From Oceanospirillaceae bacterium (lineage in GTDB: Bacteria; Pseudomonadota; Gammaproteobacteria; Pseudomonadales; Litoribrevibacteraceae), in assembly GCA_015665455.1 (NCBI GenBank), contig JADFAD010000006.1, positions 372,001 to 436,000 of the forward strand: a stretch of DNA of 64,000 nt, given 5' to 3'. The position numbers and the translations under genes were made by a program. Under the pieces are notes generated by a model, which saw only the letters and a program-made list of their open reading frames with translations, was not told where the DNA came from and did no database searches. Below are positions 47,820-56,870 of this stretch, in pieces (the first letter of the stretch is position 1; each line of letters opens with the position of its first letter).

Positions 47820-48286
47820 CGTATATACCCCGTCTGACCATCAATCGTTATGATCCAGCCACCTGTAGTCAAGGTCGTGGAGTTTTGGGTTGCCCCGCCT
47901 GCGTTTGATACTTGCCCTTCTGCAGTAAATATCAAAGGATTTTCATCGGATGTCCATACAGCAGAACTGTTGCCGACAACATAACCAAAGGTGTCACCAG
48001 GACGAAAAACATCTGTACTATAATCAGCTGCCCCCCCGGAAAAGCAGTTCGTATTGTGCATCAACTCAAAACCACTGGCAGTTTGGTTAAACTCAACACT
48101 GCAACCCGTGCTCATAGCCAGTTTCTGAGCATGCCTTAGCCCAGCTAAAACGTCCTCATAAAAAAAGCGCTCATCGTAAGCGCTTTGTCCTGCAAACTTA
48201 GGGATGGCCGTCGCAGCCAAAATCCCTAGTATTATAATAACCATCACCAATTCAATTAACGTAAAGCCTTTAGATGAATTTGGCAT
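47816..48286 (-). CDS. mshC: MSHA minor pilin MshC
   Basis: 156 residues, prepilin leader SSKG/FTLIELVMVIIILGILAA with Glu +5, GspH/FimT-like body (YEDVLAGLRHAQKLAMSTGC). Two Cys in the body. Thirteen bases after mshA; same operon. Confidence 0.92.
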   Translation of the reverse strand: MPNSSKGFTLIELVMVIIILGILAATAIPKFAGQSAYDERFFYEDVLAGLRHAQKLAMSTGCSVEFNQTASGFELMHNTNCFSGGAADYSTDVFRPGDTFGYVVGNSSAVWTSDENPLIFTAEGQVSNAGGATQNSTTLTTGGWIITIDGQTGYIR

Positions 48287-48299
48287 GGTCTATTACTTA

Positions 48300-48731
48300 T
48301 TAACAATCAGTTGGTGCACTAGTTACTGTAACACCACCACTTGCATTAATATCATATGTAAAAGCACATGCTGCATCGGCACCGTTAGGAGAATAAGAAA
48401 TCACTCCACCTGAAACAACACCAGTAAAATCGGTTAACAAGCCTGCAGCCTCACCAATTCCTCCATCTGTCTCACTTGGATAGCCGTTGGTTAGATCAAT
48501 ATCTGTACCTTCCAAATTAACTGTTGCCCCTGAACTACCACCCGCTAACCAAGCAGAATGAGCAATCGCTGCTGCAGATTTAGCTGCACCAGCACCAGCG
48601 TCTACTACGGCTTCATTCGCGTCTGTTCCCAAATCTGCAAAGCGAGGCAATGCAAACGCAGATAAAATCCCTAGGATCACGATTACCATGACCAATTCAA
48701 TTAACGTAAAACCAGCTTGTTGTCTCTTCAT
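48300..48731 (-). CDS. mshA: MSHA major pilin MshA
   Basis: 143 residues. Major subunit of the mannose-sensitive haemagglutinin-type IV pilus: six-residue leader ending QQAG/FTLIELVMVIVILGILSA with Glu +5, then ALPRFADLGTDANEA typical of MshA. The D-region is bounded by Cys in ADAACAFTY and the terminal PTDC. Strong GAGG ribosome site. The 90-base gap upstream may hold its own promoter (TTGGAC on the minus strand at 48784-48779, weak -10). Extruded by MshE, through MshL. Candidate target of the nearby O-oligosaccharyltransferase. Confidence 0.95.
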   Translation of the reverse strand: MKRQQAGFTLIELVMVIVILGILSAFALPRFADLGTDANEAVVDAGAGAAKSAAAIAHSAWLAGGSSGATVNLEGTDIDLTNGYPSETDGGIGEAAGLLTDFTGVVSGGVISYSPNGADAACAFTYDINASGGVTVTSAPTDC

Positions 48732-48821
48732 AATCGTTTTCCTCTGAAAAACCTATAATTATTTGTCCCTAAATTTATGTCCAAATACAGTCACAGCATC
48801 CTAGCCATAACATGGGTTCGT

Positions 48822-49337
48822 TTACTTATCCAAATCCGTAATCACTGCACCATTTCTTGCGTTGTACTCAATATCAAACCCTGCATCAGTCCGGCGATAT
48901 GTGAACCGGCAATTCCCACTGATCGTATCCACCTGATAATCAGGGTCATTAAGTACATCGTTATCTGCCGAAGGGGCATTATCAACCAGCAATGCATCCC
49001 ATAGACGCTTACAACGTTCTGCACTGTCCATTACATCACTGTTATTTGAGCCTGTTCCCTGACCTGCATCCGTGGGCCAGCCGTCCGAGCTGGTTGCAAC
49101 ATCGTCATTACCATAACCAGTGACTTCATCCACTGCACCGCTGAAGCCATTCGCAACCCACTGACTTCGCACTAATATTACAGATGATGCCAATGCACCA
49201 CCGACCCCAGCAACAGAAGATTCATGAGCATTGTCTTGCGCATCCATCATCCGAGGAAGTGCCACTGCGGCTAATATGGCAATAATGGCAATCACAATGA
49301 CAAACTCTATGAGAGTAAAACCTTTCAAATTTTTCAT
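48822..49337 (-). CDS. mshB: MSHA pilin-like protein MshB
   Basis: 171 residues, prepilin leader NLKG/FTLIEFVIVIAIIAILAA (Glu +5, then Phe instead of the common Leu). Body: QDNAHESSVAGVGGALASSV, a GYGNDDVATSSDGWPTDAG loop, and two Cys (AERCKRLWD, GNCRFTY). Lies just upstream of mshA as in Vibrio. A TATACT at 49426-49421 (minus strand) may be a -10 for the pilin genes, without a convincing -35. Confidence 0.92.
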   Translation of the reverse strand: MKNLKGFTLIEFVIVIAIIAILAAVALPRMMDAQDNAHESSVAGVGGALASSVILVRSQWVANGFSGAVDEVTGYGNDDVATSSDGWPTDAGQGTGSNNSDVMDSAERCKRLWDALLVDNAPSADNDVLNDPDYQVDTISGNCRFTYRRTDAGFDIEYNARNGAVITDLDK

Positions 49338-49533
49338 TTCGTTACAACCCGTAACTTAAGTTAACAATTCACTTAATCTTCAAAAGGTTAGAAATCATTA
49401 TTAAACAAAACATTTACCAAAGTATAGCCAATATCCTACAAAAACAATGTTTCATTTTTAGAACAAATCGAATCCCTAACACTTTTCAGACAATCGTTTC
49501 TAAATCCAAGATTAACGGCCAATTTCAACGAAC

Positions 49534-50757
49534 TTATCGCTTCATGGCCGAGCTTAACTCCCACATAGGAAGGAAAACGCCCAACGCCAACACGACGACC
49601 ATAATCCCCATAAACACCAACAAAATCGGCTCTACCGCTTGAGAAAGGGTCCCTAGGTCGTAATCCACTTCTTCTTCATAGAAGTCGGCCACATCATGCA
49701 AAAGTTTATCAACCGAGCCTGTTTCTTCCCCTACTGCAATCATTTGGAGAATCAAAGGGGAAAACATACCGCTCGCAGCGGACGTCCTAGCCAGTGAATC
49801 ACCACGCTCAATGCCTATCCGCATACCATCAATCGCATTACTGATATACCGATTACCAATGCTGGATTTAATAATGTTTAATCCTTGAAGTATAGGCACT
49901 CCAGATTCCGACATCATCGCAAATGAACGCGCAAAACGACTGAGTGCAACCTTTTCAAAGATCTTCCCCATCAAGGGTAATTTCAACTTGACTCTGTCCC
50001 ACCACAACTCGCCATCGTCCGTTTTTATATAACGGCGAAAACTAACTATCGAAAGCGTTAAAATGCCTAATATTAACCACCAATAATTCACGGAAAATTC
50101 AGACGTTGCCATTAGAATTTGTGTTGGTACCGGTAAATCAGCGCCCAACTTTGTAAATACTTTCGAAAACTGAGGAATCACAAATAAGTTAATAATGAAC
50201 ATAGCAGCAGTAATCGCAATAACTACGGTCATCGGATAACGCATGGCTTGTTTAATGCGGCTTCTGGTCTTTCGCTCTAACTCAATATGATCTACCAATT
50301 TCTTGAATGCGTCATCCAAGCGCCCTGTACTTTCACCAACATGAATCATGCTAATGAAAATATGCGAGAAAACGTCCTGATGCTTCCGCATTGCGGTCGC
50401 TAACGCCATACCTGTCACAAGTTCACTGGAAATACTTCTAAGAACCTCGGCTAAACGTTCGTTCTTTGAGGTCTCGGCCAACCCATTAATAGCACTCACA
50501 ATCGGCATACCTGACCGCGTTAATGCGTACATTTGACGACAGAGCATACTCAAATCGTTGAGCGTGATTTTAGGCTTGGGTAAAAACTGTTTTAAATCGA
50601 TGTGGTTGGATTCAGTTTCAACCACTTCGTCAATCCGAATCGGGATTAACTGCTGAGACTGTAAAATACCTGCTGCTGCGTCGGAGCTTGCAGCATCTAA
50701 GGAACCCTCAACCTTTCCACCCTGGGCGTTTCTCCCGATATAACTGAACTTAGCCAT
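49534..50757 (-). CDS. mshG: MSHA inner-membrane platform protein MshG
   Basis: 407 residues, PilC/GspF family. FSYIGRNAQGGKVEGSLDA start, two GspF domains (~68-195 and ~270-395) with FISMIHVGESTGRLD and LQMIAVGEETGSVD as the duplicated hallmark, and membrane helices at ~170-190, ~220-240 and ~375-397. Forms the membrane base on which MshE acts. Overlaps mshE by one base (TAATG). The usual mshF gene is not found between this and mshB: the 196-base gap is AT-rich and without a credible gene. Confidence 0.95.
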   Translation of the reverse strand: MAKFSYIGRNAQGGKVEGSLDAASSDAAAGILQSQQLIPIRIDEVVETESNHIDLKQFLPKPKITLNDLSMLCRQMYALTRSGMPIVSAINGLAETSKNERLAEVLRSISSELVTGMALATAMRKHQDVFSHIFISMIHVGESTGRLDDAFKKLVDHIELERKTRSRIKQAMRYPMTVVIAITAAMFIINLFVIPQFSKVFTKLGADLPVPTQILMATSEFSVNYWWLILGILTLSIVSFRRYIKTDDGELWWDRVKLKLPLMGKIFEKVALSRFARSFAMMSESGVPILQGLNIIKSSIGNRYISNAIDGMRIGIERGDSLARTSAASGMFSPLILQMIAVGEETGSVDKLLHDVADFYEEEVDYDLGTLSQAVEPILLVFMGIMVVVLALGVFLPMWELSSAMKR

Positions 50758-52604
50758 TACAGGTCACCAAAGTCCGGCAAATCAAGGTCTAAAGATATCT
50801 CTTCTTTCACCGGTTTCTTAGGTTCTTCTGTATGGGGTTGTTCGCTTTCGGTAGGGTTCGTTTCTTCAGCAGGAACAGACGATTCAACAGGAGTAAAGGC
50901 CACCCGCTCATCCAAAGACGCACTGATACGGAAGACTTCATGAACCGATGTAATACCCGCACGCGCATAAGACATAGCGCACTCAGTCAAAGAGACATAA
51001 TAAGGGTTTGCATTGGCCGCAGTAGCAAAATCAGCAGCACTGTTACGTCGAAGTGCATCCAGCATGCCTTCGTCCATTTCTAACAGTTCATAAACACCAA
51101 TACGACCGGAATACCCAGTATTATTGCATTGATGGCATCCACGTCCCTTTACAAAAGGCGCCCCTGCGTTTTTTGGGCTGATACTTTTAACCCACGACAA
51201 CTCCTGATTTGATAGCTCATCAGGCTCCGAACAATACTCACAAATCTTACGTATTAATCGCTGAGCGATGATCGCTCGTAAAGAAGAAGCCACCAAATAG
51301 GCATCACATCCCATATCAATCAAACGCATAGCGGTCGATATAGAGTCATTAGTGTGTAACGTTGATAACACCAAATGCCCTGTCATGGCCGCTCTTAAAC
51401 CAATTTCAGACGTTTCTTGATCTCGCATTTCCCCCACGAGAATAATGTCCGGATCTTGACGCAATGCGGTTCTTAATACAGACGAAAAGGTCAGACCGAC
51501 TTTTGTATTGACCTGAACTTGAGTAATTCGAGGGAGACGATATTCAATTGGATCTTCCGCCGTAATGATTTTCTTTTCCGGTTTATTCAATAAAGTAAGG
51601 GCAGAGTACAACGTAGTCGTTTTACCGCTACCGGTAGGGCCTGTCACCAAGATCATGCCATGAGGCCGTTGAATCAAAGTTTCTAATCGAGTTCGTATGC
51701 CTTCAGGCATTCCCAACTTATCCATTGTCAGGATACCTTGAGATTGATCCAACAAACGCATTACAACGCTTTCGCCGTAGGGCGTTGGCAGTGTAGATAA
51801 ACGAACGTCGATGCTCTTACTCATCACACGAATATTAAAGCGACCATCTTGCGGCAAGCGTTTCTCTGCAATGTCTAACCCGGACATAATCTTTAAGCGA
51901 GAGACCAAGGCGCTACCGATGCGCTTTTCCTTCATGACTTGTTCTTGCAATTCACCATCAATTCTTAGACGAACACGCAAAACCCCTTCATCCGGCTCAA
52001 TGTGAATATCAGAAGCCTTCACTTGCACCGCATCTTCAAAAATACTTTGAAGCATTCGAACCACAGGCGCTTCTGATGATTCGCCTGTTGTGGCCAATTC
52101 ATTCAAATCAAAGTCGGTCGATGATCCTAACTCATCTTCCAATTCGGTTGCTAAAGACGCAATTTCACCCGTTCGACGGTACGCTCGATCAAGAGCATTC
52201 GAGAGTTCTTGTTCTTTAACAAATGCGGGATGCACAGGCCGCTTTAAATGACGCTGAAGCTCATCAATCGCCATTAGATCCAAAGGATCGAGCATTCCAA
52301 CCAGAAAACCATCCGGCTGATCAGCTAATAATATTGCTCGAAACCGTCGTGCTTGCGTCTCAGGCAATTGAACAATCAAATCATTTTTTAATTGGAAACG
52401 AATTAAATCTACGAATGGATAATCAAAATGGCCCGCCATGACCTCCAGCATTTGCTGCTCAGTCACAAACCCAAGATCTATCAGCGCCTTACCAATCTTC
52501 TTACCGCTGCGTTTTTGTTCCTCAAGGGCGGTCATTAATTGCTTTTCTTTAATTAACCCTTGATTAACAAGAAGATCACCAATTCTTACTCTTGGTTGAG
52601 CCAT
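50757..52604 (-). CDS. mshE: MSHA pilus extension ATPase MshE (cyclic-di-GMP-binding N-domain)
   Basis: 615 residues, GspE/PilB-type hexameric ATPase that powers pilus assembly. N-terminal MshEN domain with two tandem 24-residue motifs: first at R7-Q30 (RIGDLLVNQG, then LMTALEEQ), second at K36-H59 (KIGKALIDLG). These motifs in Vibrio MshE bind c-di-GMP. Then the C-terminal ATPase: Walker A GPTGSGKTTT, Walker B ILVGEMRD, His box GHLVLSTLHTND, and a tetra-Cys zinc site (CEYC, CHQC). The acidic C-terminal tail (ISLDLDLPDFGDL) is unusual-looking but common in MshE. Confidence 0.96.
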   Translation of the reverse strand: MAQPRVRIGDLLVNQGLIKEKQLMTALEEQKRSGKKIGKALIDLGFVTEQQMLEVMAGHFDYPFVDLIRFQLKNDLIVQLPETQARRFRAILLADQPDGFLVGMLDPLDLMAIDELQRHLKRPVHPAFVKEQELSNALDRAYRRTGEIASLATELEDELGSSTDFDLNELATTGESSEAPVVRMLQSIFEDAVQVKASDIHIEPDEGVLRVRLRIDGELQEQVMKEKRIGSALVSRLKIMSGLDIAEKRLPQDGRFNIRVMSKSIDVRLSTLPTPYGESVVMRLLDQSQGILTMDKLGMPEGIRTRLETLIQRPHGMILVTGPTGSGKTTTLYSALTLLNKPEKKIITAEDPIEYRLPRITQVQVNTKVGLTFSSVLRTALRQDPDIILVGEMRDQETSEIGLRAAMTGHLVLSTLHTNDSISTAMRLIDMGCDAYLVASSLRAIIAQRLIRKICEYCSEPDELSNQELSWVKSISPKNAGAPFVKGRGCHQCNNTGYSGRIGVYELLEMDEGMLDALRRNSAADFATAANANPYYVSLTECAMSYARAGITSVHEVFRISASLDERVAFTPVESSVPAEETNPTESEQPHTEEPKKPVKEEISLDLDLPDFGDL

Positions 52605-52605
52605 T

Positions 52606-53862
52606 CTATTCTTGCTCCTTTGCTTTCTGAGCCAAAGCGTCCAACTCTTTCTTTAATCGGTTCGTCTGCACCACGGCATACCCTCTTGCCGTCGCAGGCA
52701 ATGTCCCCGCCTGTAAAGCTAATGAGTATGCTTTATAAGCCTTTTCTTTCAACGCCACAGCTTCCAGAGAAAAAGCCAACGCCAACCACCAACGGCCTTC
52801 TATCGGCTGCCTTTGAACCATCAAATCATAAGCCTTCACAGCTCGAACATGATCTCCATTTCTCTGGAAAGCATTTGCAGAGATTGCCAACAGCTCGTCA
52901 GACGCCGCAATATCCACGTTTTCTTGATCGATGTAGCTAACCAGTGCCGCAGGCGACTTCATCAGTAACAGTCGAGCCTTAAGCGCTAAATACTTTGGCT
53001 CTGGGCTACTGGCTATTAAGGTATCAATGAGCTCTTCACTGGCATCAAACTTCTGAGACTGGAACGCTTTAAAAGCCGCTTCATAACGTTGATCATTTAA
53101 GGTTTTATTTTTAGCAACAACCCCCGAACTGTTTGATTCAGAGTGATCTTGCAAAAGATTATTTTTAGAAGGAAGGTTATGTGTTGTTGCCTGTTTAGCC
53201 CTACTAACAGAGTCTTCTTTAGTTTGATTAGAAGCCAGGGGGTTAGCTGAGAGACCTTCAATCTTGGCAGCACCCGCTGATTTGGAATGTTCCGATTTAA
53301 CAGGTTCGGATATAGCAAATTCCGATTTAGAAAATTCAGATACAGAAGGTTCAGATACAGAAGGTTCAGCCTTCAGCCTCGTCACTGGAGCAGATGCCTC
53401 TATCTGAGGAATAATGACTTCTTGAGATACAATAGAGGCAGAGTCTGATTCAGCGGAGGTTTGTTCATGTTCAGCTATCCTCTCTGGTGATGGAGATGGC
53501 TTGCTTAATACAACCGCTTCAGCCTTGTTTTCTATTTCAGAATGCCCTTTTTCAGCCCCCTCTTTTGCAGGACTTCCCTTTACAGGTAACGCATTAGAGG
53601 AATCCACTGCTGGGGAAGTTTGAGCAGATTCCGTAACGTCCTCTAAAGGTGTTACTCCAAGATCACCATTCATATCCTGATAGATAAAGTACAGCGCACT
53701 CACCGTAACGGCAGCCAACAAAGCCATAATCACAATCAGAAGCTTATTCACGCTTGACCGTCTTGATGTGTCAGGCGCACTTTGCATTAACCCCAGAATA
53801 CTTTGATTTTCTGAATCAGGTTTTTTATCCAAATCCTGAAGAACGTCATTAATAAGACTCAT
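52606..53862 (-). CDS. mshN: MSHA biogenesis TPR protein MshN
   Basis: 418 residues. N-terminus MSLINDVLQDLDKK is the MshN signature. One membrane helix (KLLIVIMALLAAVTVSALYF, ~40-60), a long low-complexity Ser/Glu/Pro-rich periplasmic linker (~65-260) with five PxxSE-type pentapeptides, then TPR helices (~265-400; FDASEELIDTLI, ALKARLLLM, DHVRAVKAYDLM, KAYSLALQAG). Predicted to bridge inner-membrane assembly and secretin. Overlaps mshM by four bases, one base from mshE. Confidence 0.92.
   Translation of the reverse strand: MSLINDVLQDLDKKPDSENQSILGLMQSAPDTSRRSSVNKLLIVIMALLAAVTVSALYFIYQDMNGDLGVTPLEDVTESAQTSPAVDSSNALPVKGSPAKEGAEKGHSEIENKAEAVVLSKPSPSPERIAEHEQTSAESDSASIVSQEVIIPQIEASAPVTRLKAEPSVSEPSVSEFSKSEFAISEPVKSEHSKSAGAAKIEGLSANPLASNQTKEDSVSRAKQATTHNLPSKNNLLQDHSESNSSGVVAKNKTLNDQRYEAAFKAFQSQKFDASEELIDTLIASSPEPKYLALKARLLLMKSPAALVSYIDQENVDIAASDELLAISANAFQRNGDHVRAVKAYDLMVQRQPIEGRWWLALAFSLEAVALKEKAYKAYSLALQAGTLPATARGYAVVQTNRLKKELDALAQKAKEQE
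53290..53364 (-). repeat. Five tandem 15-base units in mshN
   Basis: Units at 53290, 53305, 53320, 53335 and 53350; the last two are identical (TTCAGATACAGAAGG) and the others diverged. In the protein they read PSVSE, PSVSE, FSKSE, FAISE, PVKSE. Confidence 0.85.
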
Positions 53863-54770
53863 GCAACTTTAGCCTTAAATAAACGTTTCCAAAGTGCTCG
53901 CTTCTTAGGTTTGAACACATTATCTGAATCAGCCACCGCTTTTAAAACATGATCTTTAATGACCATTTTTTGTCCCTGGCTGAACGCAACCAAAAGCGAC
54001 TTTTGAGCAATCACATTAATTAATCGAGGGGTACCGCCAGTCCCTTTATATAGCGCTTTTAGAGCTCCGTAATCAAAGACTTTGCCTCCGTTATAACCTG
54101 CAAAATGCATCCGCTGTATGACGTATTGCTCCATTTCACCAAAATCTAAGGTGTCTAAACTGGCAGCAAATGCGAGGCGTTGGCGTAACTGTCTGAATCG
54201 ATCTTGAAGCAATAACTTGTCTAATTCAGGCTGGCCGAATAAAACAATTTGAATGAGCTTTTGTTGTTCCGTTTCTAAGTTGCTCAATAAACGAACTTCT
54301 TCAAGCGTATCCTCAGGCAACGCTTGAGCTTCATCAATAACCAATACTGTTTTTTTGTCTGTCTTAGCTATTTGAATGAGTTGATCATTAATACGATCGA
54401 TCAACTGATAATGATCAAGTGTCTCTGCCTCAGGAATGTTTAATTCACGAGCTAATGCTCGGCGTAAAACTTCAGGCGGCATTGTCGGGTTAGGTATATA
54501 CGCGGTTACGAATTCAGAACTTCCTAACTGGTTAAGTAATTTTCGGCATAACACTGTCTTGCCCGTACCTACTTCCCCTGTAACCTTTACAAACCCTTCC
54601 CCCGTACCCAACGCAAAAACCAAGGTATTAAAACATTCCTGATGCGTTTTTAAATTCACAAAAAATTGAGTATTAGGCGACAGAGTGAAAGGCAATTTGG
54701 TCAGCCCAAAGTGCGTACACAACTGATTCATGATTTCACGAGGGTGCTTTGCCACGCCGTCACTTTCCAC
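53859..54770 (-). CDS. mshM: MSHA AAA+ ATPase MshM
   Basis: 303 residues, ExeA/GspA-type ATPase. LTKLPFTLSPNTQFFVNL start block, Walker A GEVGTGKTVLC (~70), Walker B VLVIDEAQALP, sensor-like QIVLFGQPELD, GGTPRLINVIAQKSL near the end. No membrane helix and no peptidoglycan-binding domain, unlike ExeA. Start: GTG 54770 has AAGGTGA six bases upstream. The alternative ATG 54731 (MNQLCTHFGLT) is closer to Vibrio MshM but lacks a ribosome site. Confidence 0.92.
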   Translation of the reverse strand: MESDGVAKHPREIMNQLCTHFGLTKLPFTLSPNTQFFVNLKTHQECFNTLVFALGTGEGFVKVTGEVGTGKTVLCRKLLNQLGSSEFVTAYIPNPTMPPEVLRRALARELNIPEAETLDHYQLIDRINDQLIQIAKTDKKTVLVIDEAQALPEDTLEEVRLLSNLETEQQKLIQIVLFGQPELDKLLLQDRFRQLRQRLAFAASLDTLDFGEMEQYVIQRMHFAGYNGGKVFDYGALKALYKGTGGTPRLINVIAQKSLLVAFSQGQKMVIKDHVLKAVADSDNVFKPKKRALWKRLFKAKVA

Positions 54771-54882
54771 TACTGTTCACCTTTTATTTAAGCCGTCTCA
54801 ATATTTGCTAACTTTTCTATTGATTCAAACCATTGTATTTTCTATCGCAAGCCTGCGAGTTTATTACTTCGAATAACTGTTC

Positions 54883-56508
54883 TTATTGAAAAAAGTCCGG
54901 GAAGCGTTGACGAACGTTCTGCAACTCTTTTTCCCAATCGCGATCTTCAACAACTTGAGGCTTAAGCAAAATAACAAGCTCAACCTTCTCTGTAATATCG
55001 CTTTCCTGAGTAAATATTTTTCCTATTCCAGGAATATCTTTAAGAAGCGGAACACCTGCATTTAACTTCTGGCTTCGCTCTTCCATTAAGCCGCCAATAA
55101 CTATAACTTGGCCACTTTTCGCTCTTACAATGCTGTCTGTTTCTCGAATCGTAGAAAAGGCCAAAGGAAGAACTAAGTCGCCGGAATCCCCCAATGTAAT
55201 CACTTTACTTTGGTCCTCTACTTTAGAAATAGCAGGATGCACATGTAAAATAACATCCGAGTCTTCACCTATGTGTGGGGTGACGTCCAAGGCGATCCCC
55301 GAGAAGAAAGGCGTGAGAGTGACATCAGGAGTATCACTGGTTGAAGATGAGGTACTTGTCGTTGTGCTTGAAACATCCGTCACAAAAAACTCATCCGTGC
55401 CCACTTTGATCACGGCTTTCTGATTATTTACAGTCGCTATTCGAGGACTCGATAGGACACTCACATCCCCTTGAGATTCAATCAAACTAATAATTGCATT
55501 GAAATCAGTAAAGTTAAGGCCGAACTGAAAAACCCCCTCAACCGTTGTATCCAAAAGAGAGTTTAAATTCCCCTGATCAAACCCAACGACAACCTCATTT
55601 GAGGTATCTGTTATTTCTGACCCAAAGCCATTACCAAAGGTATCCCATTGAATTCCCGCTTGGTATCCATCCGACAAACTGACTTCCAGTAACTTAGCTT
55701 CAATGATGACCTGCTTCTTGAGGTTAAGCTCAGCACGTTCAAGCATCTTTTCAACATTACGCAGTTCGGTTGGGTACGCTCTTACAATGAGCAACCCAGT
55801 ATGAGGATCTGTAATTACTTTCTGATCCCCCCCGCTTCCGACCATCATAGATACACTGGTTAGCAAGTTTTGCCAGAAATTTACTTCCGTAGAGGTTTCA
55901 ACCCTTGCACTTTGCATCGTCTCACTCGACGTTGATTCAGTCGATGAGGTAGAAGAGCTCTCTGAACTGCTTGATGAAGACACTTGCCCACTGCTAATCA
56001 ACGTTGAAGACTGCCCAATTCGAATCAAGTTAGGATAATTGATTGGAAACACCTTCGTCTGAATCTCACGAGGGACAATCTGGTAACCGTAAGCTTTTTG
56101 CAAATAATCAAAATTATAAATATCACGAATGGCCCGGAGTGTTTCATCCAAAGTTACGTTCTTTAAGCGAATGGAAATATCACCAATAACGTCCGGGTGA
56201 ACCACCATGTTTTTATCCGTGCCATCCACCAGACTCATAAAAAACTGCTTAGCTGGTGTATCACTCGCAACCACATCAAAACGTACACTTTCAATAGAAG
56301 ATGGCTGAAGCGGAGGCAACATAAGGTCGGATAAAACATCCGGCATTTGAGCCACAGAAGAAATAGGCTCAGTAACGGATTTACTTGCTGCAACAGGCGA
56401 TTCCACTTTAGTAGGCGGGTGCTGCTGAGTGGGTACAGTCTGACACCCTGTCATGAATACTACTGCAAGCACACTCAGTCGGCGTGCATTTATCTTTATT
56501 CGATTCAT
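54883..56508 (-). CDS. mshL: MSHA secretin MshL
   Basis: 541 residues, outer-membrane multimeric channel for the pilus. Lipoprotein signal with lipobox FMTGC (~20). STN/N0-like domain (~80-150: KQFFMSLVDGTDKNMVV, LDETLRAIRDIYNFDYL), a Ser/Thr-rich insertion (~172-198), N1-type domain (YPTELRNVEKMLERAEL), and secretin barrel (~300-520) with VSVLSSPRIATVNNQKAVI and closing VPLLKDIPGIGKIF. Six bases or fewer separate it from mshK. MshI-N are encoded as in Vibrio. Confidence 0.95.
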   Translation of the reverse strand: MNRIKINARRLSVLAVVFMTGCQTVPTQQHPPTKVESPVAASKSVTEPISSVAQMPDVLSDLMLPPLQPSSIESVRFDVVASDTPAKQFFMSLVDGTDKNMVVHPDVIGDISIRLKNVTLDETLRAIRDIYNFDYLQKAYGYQIVPREIQTKVFPINYPNLIRIGQSSTLISSGQVSSSSSSESSSTSSTESTSSETMQSARVETSTEVNFWQNLLTSVSMMVGSGGDQKVITDPHTGLLIVRAYPTELRNVEKMLERAELNLKKQVIIEAKLLEVSLSDGYQAGIQWDTFGNGFGSEITDTSNEVVVGFDQGNLNSLLDTTVEGVFQFGLNFTDFNAIISLIESQGDVSVLSSPRIATVNNQKAVIKVGTDEFFVTDVSSTTTSTSSSTSDTPDVTLTPFFSGIALDVTPHIGEDSDVILHVHPAISKVEDQSKVITLGDSGDLVLPLAFSTIRETDSIVRAKSGQVIVIGGLMEERSQKLNAGVPLLKDIPGIGKIFTQESDITEKVELVILLKPQVVEDRDWEKELQNVRQRFPDFFQ

Positions 56509-56513
56509 GTCAG

Positions 56514-56870
56514 CTACTCTGTCTCTCTCTTAATTTTAAAACCTTTGGCACTGTTAATCGCCAAAACTTTCTCCTTTCCAGCCACATTCAATGTGACCTT
56601 ATTTTCATCAATCAAAATTACGCTTGCGCCCGAGACTGAATCACCTACTCCAACAACTTTTTCATTAATCACTGCTCGTTTCCGTTCTTTAGAAATGAGA
56701 ATCTGGGACAACTCATAGGTATTCGCAGAAAAAACCTTCACCGCTGATTTTTGCCCATAAGCAGGCGGTCTCATGGGATCCGCATTGATACTTCCCGAGC
56801 ACAAAGCAAGAAATAATGTAGTTTTCCAAATTACAATAACCTTGACTGAAAATTTACTTATAAACACCAA
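56514..56870 (-). CDS. mshK: MSHA biogenesis protein MshK
   Basis: 118 residues, small exported protein: N-terminal hydrophobic signal (WKTTLFLALCSGSINA), then the family motif DPMRPPAY and a beta-rich body (LISKERKRAVINEKVVGVGD). PilP/GspC-like role linking inner-membrane parts to the MshL secretin is inferred from position. Start uncertain: TTG 56870 or GTG 56867, both within reach of GAGGAC. Overlaps the end of mshJ by 17 bases. Confidence 0.85.
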   Translation of the reverse strand: MVFISKFSVKVIVIWKTTLFLALCSGSINADPMRPPAYGQKSAVKVFSANTYELSQILISKERKRAVINEKVVGVGDSVSGASVILIDENKVTLNVAGKEKVLAINSAKGFKIKRETE

